Source of the DNA: an uncultured Collinsella sp. | GTDB taxonomy: Bacteria > Actinomycetota > Coriobacteriia > Coriobacteriales > Coriobacteriaceae | Assembly (NCBI GenBank): GCA_900548815.1 | Contig: URLR01000069.1 | Coordinates: 1-9,933, forward strand | Length of the DNA stretch: 9,933 nt | Direction of reading: 5' to 3' | In this document: one piece after another, positions 5,623 through 9,933 of the stretch | Layout: each line of letters begins with the position of its first letter | Position numbering within the stretch: the stretch's first letter is position 1 | The notes under the pieces: generated by a model | The model's database searches: none | The model's input: the letters and a program-made list of their open reading frames with translations, nothing else | What the model was told of the DNA's origin: nothing | Program-made: the position numbers and the translations under genes

Positions 5623-7074
5623 CTAGAAGCTAACGTCGAAGCCAGCGCCAGCGCCCTCTTCATCGGTGGTCGGCACGCCCTTTGCCTTGTTGTAGGCAAA
5701 GATCAAGACGATCGGCACGATAAAGGCGATGAGATTGCCGGCCACATACCACACGAGCGTCTCGGGCGTAACGATGAGCAGGCCAAGCACACCGGTCAGA
5801 CCCTGACCGATAGCGCGCACCTCAAAGAGCTTCACGAAGGCACCGCCGCAGCCTGCACCGATGCAAGCGCAGACGAACGGGATGATCGAGTAGCGCATGT
5901 TTGCAGCAAAGATTGCGGGCTCGGAGATACCGACCAGCGTCGGGATAAAGGACGACATGCAGATGTTGCGCTCTTTGGAGTGCTTCTTGTGGATGAGATA
6001 CATGCCGATGGCGCCGCCGCCCTGGGCGATGATGGAAACCGACCAGATGGCCTGGATGTAGTTGAAGCCGGTCGTGGCAACGAGGTTGGCCTCAATACCC
6101 TGAATGAACTGATGCGTACCGGTAACGACGAGCGGCTGCAGGAACGCGGCGAAGACAAAGGCGCCAAAGACGCCCATCCTGTTGTACAGGACATCGATTA
6201 CGCCAGCGAGGACGTCGCCGATCAGGTTGCCGAGCGGGCCGAACACGGTGAACAGGGCGACGTTAGCAAGAATCAGGGTAACGGTCGGGACAAAGACAAA
6301 CGAGACGACCTCGGGGATGTACTTCTGGGCAATCTTCTCGACCTTGGCCATAAACCAGGCAGTCAGGATTGCAGGGAACACGCCGCCCTGGAAAGCAACC
6401 ATGGGGATGGAGAGCGGACCAAAGTTCCAGTACTCAGCACCCGACGGATCCATAACGAACGCGTTACGGTTCATAAGGCTCGGGTGAACCATGACGATAC
6501 CGACGAGGATACCCAGGATCGGGTTGCCGCCAAAACGCTTGACCGCGCTATACATAACCAGGACAGGCAGGTAGTCAAAGGTGGTGGCAATAATGGCAAA
6601 GAAGCTTGCGAGGTTCTTGAGGAACTCGCTGTGGTCGGCGAGGCTGCCCTCCATGCCAAAGAGGCCGTTGGCAACGATCAGCGACTTAAGGCCGATGATG
6701 ATAGCAGCGCCGACGAAAGCGGGAATGATGGGGATAAAGATATCCGAGAATACCTTGAGGACCGAGAAGAACTTGCCCTTCTTGTCCGCCTCGGCGCCCT
6801 TGACCTCGGAAGCGCTGATCTCCTTAACGCCCGTCAGAGCCATAAACTCATCGTAGACCTTGTTGACGGTACCGGTACCGAAGATGATCATGAGCTGGCC
6901 GCTGTTGTACAGCACGCCCTTGACGCCATCGATGTTCTCGAGCTCGGCCTTGTTGTACTTGCTCGTATCCTTGAGCACCAGACGCAGACGCGTAACGCAA
7001 TGCGTGGCGCCCTCGATGTTCTCCAGACCGCCGACGTTATCGACGACTTGCTGAGACACTACTTTGTAGTCCAT
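5623..7074 (-). CDS. scrA: PTS EIIBC permease, sucrose/beta-glucoside family, sucrose-type
   Basis: 483 residues from the ATG at 7074, which has GGAGAGG just upstream. An in-frame ATG four codons earlier (7086) would sit directly on its AAGGA and is less likely. The membrane protein imports a disaccharide and phosphorylates it with PEP-derived phosphate. Domains: EIIB at about 1-85 with phosphorylatable Cys26 in GATHCVTRLRL; a charged linker (about 86-103); EIIC at about 104-465 with some ten hydrophobic segments, TGTHQFIQGIEANL (about 318-331) and the G-I-S-E-P box at 382-386. The C-terminus ends in a short acidic tail with no EIIA domain, so an EIIA must be supplied from elsewhere, as for many ScrA/SacP proteins. 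It lies between two GH32 genes, 45 bp after the first. Sucrose specificity is inferred from these neighbours; trehalose or beta-glucoside transporters share the architecture. Confidence 0.88.
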   Translation of the reverse strand: MDYKVVSQQVVDNVGGLENIEGATHCVTRLRLVLKDTSKYNKAELENIDGVKGVLYNSGQLMIIFGTGTVNKVYDEFMALTGVKEISASEVKGAEADKKGKFFSVLKVFSDIFIPIIPAFVGAAIIIGLKSLIVANGLFGMEGSLADHSEFLKNLASFFAIIATTFDYLPVLVMYSAVKRFGGNPILGILVGIVMVHPSLMNRNAFVMDPSGAEYWNFGPLSIPMVAFQGGVFPAILTAWFMAKVEKIAQKYIPEVVSFVFVPTVTLILANVALFTVFGPLGNLIGDVLAGVIDVLYNRMGVFGAFVFAAFLQPLVVTGTHQFIQGIEANLVATTGFNYIQAIWSVSIIAQGGGAIGMYLIHKKHSKERNICMSSFIPTLVGISEPAIFAANMRYSIIPFVCACIGAGCGGAFVKLFEVRAIGQGLTGVLGLLIVTPETLVWYVAGNLIAFIVPIVLIFAYNKAKGVPTTDEEGAGAGFDVSF

Positions 7075-7119
7075 GTTCCTCTCCATTCCTTTACGAAATC
7101 ATAAGACGTTTTGATGCCA

Positions 7120-8502
7120 TTACAGAGACGCGATCGTTGCATTTGCGCACTTAAGCGTACCGTCGGTGACCGTCAGCGCCACACCCTGGCCCCGCTTATT
7201 GCAGAATCGAGCGTTAAGCGCAACATCATCGACAAAGATGGTCGCGATATCGTCGTCAACGACCAGGCGCACATGATGAGTGCCCTCGCCCTTAAAGAAC
7301 AACGGACGCTCGAGGCCCATGTTGTTGACCTGGAACCACGGATACTGGGGGGCCGCCGTAAACTCGAGCTTGCCCTCACGCAGCTTGGCGCGGAACTCAT
7401 AGGCAAGACCGGACTCGGCGTCCTCGGCAAGCTTCACCGAGAAGCCGGCAGCGTCACCGGCGAGCTCGATGTCGGCATCGAGCATATAGGTGGAACCGGC
7501 ATCCGCGGCGAGCACCTGCTCGACCTTGCCCGACTCGCAGGAGAGCTCAAAGGCCTCGACTGCCTTAACCTCGCCAAAGGCGCCAAGCATGCTGTCAGGA
7601 AGCTTGGTGCCGAGCGTTCCGTCGGCACGCTGAACGATCTCGAGGGGCATAAAGGTGCCACCCCACAGGTAAGAGCTGGGGTCGCCGCCCTCGTCACGCG
7701 TAGGAACCCAACCAAAGAGAACGCGGCGCTCGCCGTCAAATGCGGTACGCGCGGCATAGTACGCGCGGCCATCGAAGGAATCGTCCGCAGGAGTGATCCA
7801 AGGACCGTTGATAGAGCGAGACATGCGGTAACGGGTCTTGTTGCCATCACTGTACTCGGAGAACACCAGATACCACCAGTCGCCCATCTTAAAGAGATCA
7901 GGCATCTCGAACATGGTGTACAGGCCCGGATTCCACCAGTCGCCCTGGAACTCCCAGGTATCCAGGTCCTTGGAGGTGAACTTGACCAGACGACCGGTCA
8001 TCAGACGCTTGTCCTCGCCCACACGCGTGCCGAGGATGAGCATGTACTCTTCGTTCTCCTCATCCCAAAGCACAAAGGGATCGCGCCAGTTGCGGTCATC
8101 GTAACCCTCCTGGGGCGGAAGCAGCGTCTCGGCGATGTTCTTCTCCCACTTGACGGCGTCGTCACTCGTTGCGTGAAGAAGAACCTGCTTCATCAAGCGT
8201 GCCTTGACCTTATCGCGATTGCAACCAGTGTAGAGCGCATGGTACTTGTCGCCCACCTTAAACACCGTGCCGGCATAAACATACTGGTCGACTTCCTCGT
8301 CGCCGCCACGCTCAAGGCTCTCGCCAAAGTCTTTGTAATTGACGAAGTCCTTGGTTGTCGCGAGTGCCCAGCCAAACGGCTCTCCGAAAGGTCCGGGGTT
8401 TCGCGTGTCACGCTGATGATAGAGATAGAACGTGCCGTCCTCGCCGTACGGCATGATGTCGCCCACCCAAATTCCCTCAGGCTGGTAATACACCTTGTGC
8501 AT
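7120..8502 (-). CDS. GH32-superfamily glycosidase with divergent active-site motif
   Basis: 460 residues from the ATG at 8502, which has a near-perfect GGAAGGAAG six bases upstream. A GTG six codons earlier would swallow that site and is rejected. No signal peptide, so it is cytoplasmic. The five-blade propeller part shows W-V-G-D-I-M-P-Y-G at 12-20 in place of W-x-N-D-P-N-G (candidate nucleophile Asp15), YAGTVF where YSGSA is usual, N-W-R-D-P at 138-142 and F-E-M-P-D-L-F at 198-204 (candidate acid/base Glu199). A C-terminal beta-sandwich (about 310-460) contains HHVRLVVDDDIATIFVDD. The catalytic triad therefore looks intact, but the sugar-binding loops differ from ScrB. It is first in the operon behind the repressor-controlled promoter, which implies a central role with a fructoside substrate. 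Which one (fructo-oligosaccharide, a difructose anhydride, a phosphorylated sugar) cannot be told. GH43/GH68-like relatives are the alternative. Confidence 0.82.
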   Translation of the reverse strand: MHKVYYQPEGIWVGDIMPYGEDGTFYLYHQRDTRNPGPFGEPFGWALATTKDFVNYKDFGESLERGGDEEVDQYVYAGTVFKVGDKYHALYTGCNRDKVKARLMKQVLLHATSDDAVKWEKNIAETLLPPQEGYDDRNWRDPFVLWDEENEEYMLILGTRVGEDKRLMTGRLVKFTSKDLDTWEFQGDWWNPGLYTMFEMPDLFKMGDWWYLVFSEYSDGNKTRYRMSRSINGPWITPADDSFDGRAYYAARTAFDGERRVLFGWVPTRDEGGDPSSYLWGGTFMPLEIVQRADGTLGTKLPDSMLGAFGEVKAVEAFELSCESGKVEQVLAADAGSTYMLDADIELAGDAAGFSVKLAEDAESGLAYEFRAKLREGKLEFTAAPQYPWFQVNNMGLERPLFFKGEGTHHVRLVVDDDIATIFVDDVALNARFCNKRGQGVALTVTDGTLKCANATIASL

Positions 8503-8544
8503 CCGAGACTTCCTTCCCACGTGATACTAACTCGGTACAACTGC

Positions 8545-8573
8545 AAGATATGTCAATCGTTTTCATATGTCAA
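8545..8573 (-). promoter_or_regulatory. Promoter of the fructoside operon, overlapped by operators
   Basis: On the minus strand TTGACA (8568-8573), a perfect -35 box, is followed after exactly 17 bases by TATCTT (8545-8550), a 4 of 6 match to TATAAT. The -35 lies inside operator copy 2, and copy 1 fills the spacer and touches the -10, so a bound repressor would exclude RNA polymerase. It precedes the first GH32 gene (start at 8502) by about 40 bases. Confidence 0.6.
8548..8564. promoter_or_regulatory. Operator copy 1 (LacI-type)
   Basis: ATATGTCAATCGTTTTC on the plus strand. It abuts copy 2 with no gap and differs from it at one of 17 bases (the base before the central CG). The A-A-x-C-G-T-T core is typical of LacI-family operators. 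It covers the -10/-35 spacer of the operon promoter. Confidence 0.7.
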
Positions 8574-8581
8574 ACGTTTTC
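8565..8581. promoter_or_regulatory. Operator copy 2 (LacI-type)
   Basis: ATATGTCAAACGTTTTC on the plus strand, 16 of 17 identical to copy 1 and in the same orientation directly next to it. It contains the palindromic core AAACGTTT and the minus-strand TTGACA -35 box of the operon promoter. Confidence 0.72.
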
Positions 8582-8615
8582 ACACCAATACGTCTTTTCG
8601 CAGTTCCAGTCGTCG

Positions 8616-8632
8616 GCAAACGGTTGACATAT
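8616..8632. promoter_or_regulatory. Operator copy 3 (LacI-type, inverted)
   Basis: The reverse complement reads ATATGTCAACCGTTTGC, 15 of 17 identical to copy 2 but in the opposite orientation, with 34 bases between the two sites. It lies upstream of the promoter, between it and the lacI stop codon at 8686. It is flanked by CGTCGGC (8611-8617) and GCCGGCG (8633-8639), nearly complementary arms. An auxiliary operator is the simplest reading. Confidence 0.6.
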
Positions 8633-8685
8633 GCCGGCGAACGGTCATCAGAGGCGTTTGAGGAATTCTTTTGGCACGGGATGAA

Positions 8686-9696
8686 CTACGCGGTTTTGCC
8701 CTCAATGAGTTCAACGGGGAGCTTGGTATTCGATTCGGGCTTTTCACCGTTAACAAGAGCGATGATGGATTGCGCCGCGAGCTCTCCGATGCGATCGATA
8801 TCTTGACGAACGGTTGTTAAGTCAGGCATAAACGTCATAGTGCGGCGGGCGCCATCCGCGCCCACGACCTTAATATCGTCCGGAGCGCTCAAGCCGCGCT
8901 GCTTCATCACGTTAAGACAGATAGCCGCCATCGTGTCGTCTCCCGCAAAGATGCCGTCAATATCGGGGTTCTCATCGAGGATCTTCGCAACGACCGCACT
9001 CTTTTCGTCATCGGACTTAACGAACTCGACCTCACGGACAAGCGCGGGCAAACCGGCCTGCTCCACAACATCGTGGTAGGCATCGGTACGCTTATTGGCA
9101 GGCATGCGCATGCGGCTATTGTTGCGCAGGCACAAGATGCGCGAACACCCGTCATCAATCAGGCGACGCGTGGCAAGTTCGCCGATGCCATAGCTGTCGC
9201 TCGCAATCTGAACAGAGGTCTCGCCAAGGTCGCAGTCGATACCAACCAGACTCAAGCCCATCTCGTCATACGCCTCGGCACCGATATTAAGCGAGTTGAC
9301 GATGACGCCATCAACCATATTGCGTCGAAGCATGTCGATATAAGAGCGCTCAAGCTCGGGTCGATTGGCGCTATTGCACAGCAGCATCTTAAAACCGTTT
9401 TCGGCCAGGGTATGCTCAATGACTTGAACCACTTGGGCATGAAACGGACTGCTGACATAGGGGACGATCATACCGATAAGATTCAGGCGACCGTTGAGCA
9501 TGGCACGAGCGATATCGTTGGGCGTATAGTTGATGCGCTTCATCGCGGCATGGACCTTATCGCGGGTCTCTTGGCTAATATAGCCACGATTATTAAGCAC
9601 ACGAGATACCGTAGTAGGCGAAACCCCCGCCACCGCCGCAACTTCCTTGATGCCAGGCTTAGCCGTATCCTTAGAACGAGCACTCTCGCGAGCCAT
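8686..9696 (-). CDS. LacI-family transcriptional repressor of the fructoside locus
   Basis: 336 residues from the ATG at 9696, which follows GGGGGAGGGTGCT, an excellent ribosome-binding site; an in-frame ATG at 9717 lies inside the operator-like site and is rejected. The N-terminal DNA-binding domain has IKEVAAVAGVSPTTVSRVLN at 16-35 (helix-turn-helix, recognition helix TTVSRVLN) and a hinge-like NDIARAML at 60-67. A periplasmic-binding-protein-like sensor domain follows from about residue 72, with typical FAGDDTMA and PDDIKVVGADG segments. Length is normal for the family. It sits immediately upstream of the fructoside operon in the same direction. A related 17-bp site lies in front of both transcription units, so it very likely represses the operon and itself. 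The inducer is probably sucrose, fructose or a phosphorylated product, but residues here do not prove it. ScrR-type function is likely by context. Confidence 0.9.
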   Translation of the reverse strand: MARESARSKDTAKPGIKEVAAVAGVSPTTVSRVLNNRGYISQETRDKVHAAMKRINYTPNDIARAMLNGRLNLIGMIVPYVSSPFHAQVVQVIEHTLAENGFKMLLCNSANRPELERSYIDMLRRNMVDGVIVNSLNIGAEAYDEMGLSLVGIDCDLGETSVQIASDSYGIGELATRRLIDDGCSRILCLRNNSRMRMPANKRTDAYHDVVEQAGLPALVREVEFVKSDDEKSAVVAKILDENPDIDGIFAGDDTMAAICLNVMKQRGLSAPDDIKVVGADGARRTMTFMPDLTTVRQDIDRIGELAAQSIIALVNGEKPESNTKLPVELIEGKTA

Positions 9697-9713
9697 AGCA
9701 CCCTCCCCCATCA

Positions 9714-9730
9714 ACATGTCATACGTTTAC
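9714..9730. promoter_or_regulatory. Operator copy 4 upstream of lacI
   Basis: ACATGTCATACGTTTAC matches operator copy 2 at 14 of 17 positions, same orientation. It ends 18 bases upstream of the lacI start codon at 9696, where a bound repressor would block its own expression. I could not place a convincing -35/-10 pair for lacI. Confidence 0.5.
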
Positions 9731-9933
9731 ATACGAACAAAGCATACCCCAACAACAGCGGGAAGACGGTAACAGCACAAGTAAGTAAACGACTCATCCA
9801 AATAATTAGGAGAGTTCCGCCTAAAGGGTGACTACACAGGACCCCCGCCGGGGCTGTTTGGGCTATCTCCCAAAACATTCCGCACTGATATTTTCTGTAT
9901 TGAAGACGTCGATGATGCACCCGTATACCATTG
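9731..9933. other. lacI upstream region to contig end, no supported gene
   Basis: No gene is supported here. A plus-strand frame from a GTG at 9828 stays open to the edge (35 codons), but it has no well-placed ribosome-binding site and no recognisable motif. A minus-strand frame entering from the edge ends at a TAG near 9832; 33 residues are too few to judge, so the tail of an unseen gene is possible. Two small adjacent dyads are visible: CCCC-GCC-GGGG (9843-9853) and TTTGGG-CTATCT-CCCAAA (9857-9874). They may be the terminator region of whatever gene lies beyond the window. Confidence 0.4.

Noticed and set aside
5980..7104. Plus-strand open frame of 374 codons
   Set aside because: Antisense to the PTS permease; the product is an Asp/Glu/Asn-rich reflection of hydrophobic codons with no family resemblance.
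8548..8581. Tandem repeats as a possible CRISPR array or iteron
   Set aside because: Only two abutting 17-bp copies with no spacers, positioned on a promoter beside a LacI gene; operators explain them better.
8611..8639. Hairpin around operator copy 3 as the lacI terminator
   Set aside because: On the transcribed minus strand the stem has a C/A mismatch and no T-run follows; the arms are better explained as operator flanks.
7111..8661. Plus-strand open frame of 516 codons
   Set aside because: Antisense mirror of the GH32 gene and its promoter; no recognisable motif, and long mirror frames are expected in GC-rich genes.
9073..9831. Plus-strand open frame of 252 codons
   Set aside because: Antisense to lacI; it runs through the lacI start and operator region without any motif.
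9711..9920. Minus-strand 69-codon frame upstream of lacI with a hydrophobic stretch
   Set aside because: No ribosome-binding site, mixed composition, and it covers the operator and expected promoter of lacI.

Overview
The window (about 9.9 kb, GC-rich) looks like one end of an Illumina-assembled contig from an anaerobic, sugar-fermenting, high-GC Gram-positive gut bacterium. The most likely source is a Coriobacteriia member such as Collinsella. That assignment is an inference from gene content (PTS sugar uptake, pyruvate formate-lyase activation, DegV protein, GC-rich codons) and no marker gene here proves it. Every gene I can support is on the minus strand, so the transcription order is from right to left. 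Positions 3-35 are not biological: they match the Illumina Nextera transposase adapter, and the contig was not trimmed.

Right half (4079-9730): a self-contained beta-fructoside/sucrose locus. A LacI-family repressor (8686-9696) is followed by a GH32-type glycosidase with an unusual active-site motif (7120-8502), a sucrose-type PTS EIIBC permease (5623-7074) and a canonical sucrose-6-phosphate hydrolase-like GH32 enzyme (4079-5521). Expected scheme: the permease imports and phosphorylates sucrose or a related fructoside, and the GH32 enzymes split the product. The repressor probably controls the set. A 17-bp site occurs as two directly abutting copies over the promoter of the first GH32 gene, once inverted about 35 bp further upstream, and once more (diverged) just before the repressor start, which suggests autoregulation.

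Left half (36-3802): four separate genes with housekeeping or envelope roles. These are a DegV fatty-acid-binding protein (2948-3802), a pyruvate formate-lyase activating enzyme (1943-2761), a membrane-anchored serine hydrolase of the class A beta-lactamase fold (508-1626), and the N-terminal part of MTA/SAH nucleosidase (36-429), cut off by the adapter. The 316-bp gap 1627-1942 holds a promoter for the serine hydrolase and two strong inverted-repeat structures. One has 19-bp perfect arms plus a competing 9-bp pairing. The other is built around a TTAAGTCTGTCCCC motif. Both look like dispersed intergenic repeats or structured RNA.

The last 200 bases or so (9731-9933) contain no gene I can support, only the lacI upstream region and two small hairpins. 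I found no tRNA, rRNA, CRISPR array, transposase gene or replication origin. The best candidates for something new are the tandem-operator architecture, the GH32 enzyme with the altered nucleophile motif, and the switchable-looking palindrome at 1772-1851.
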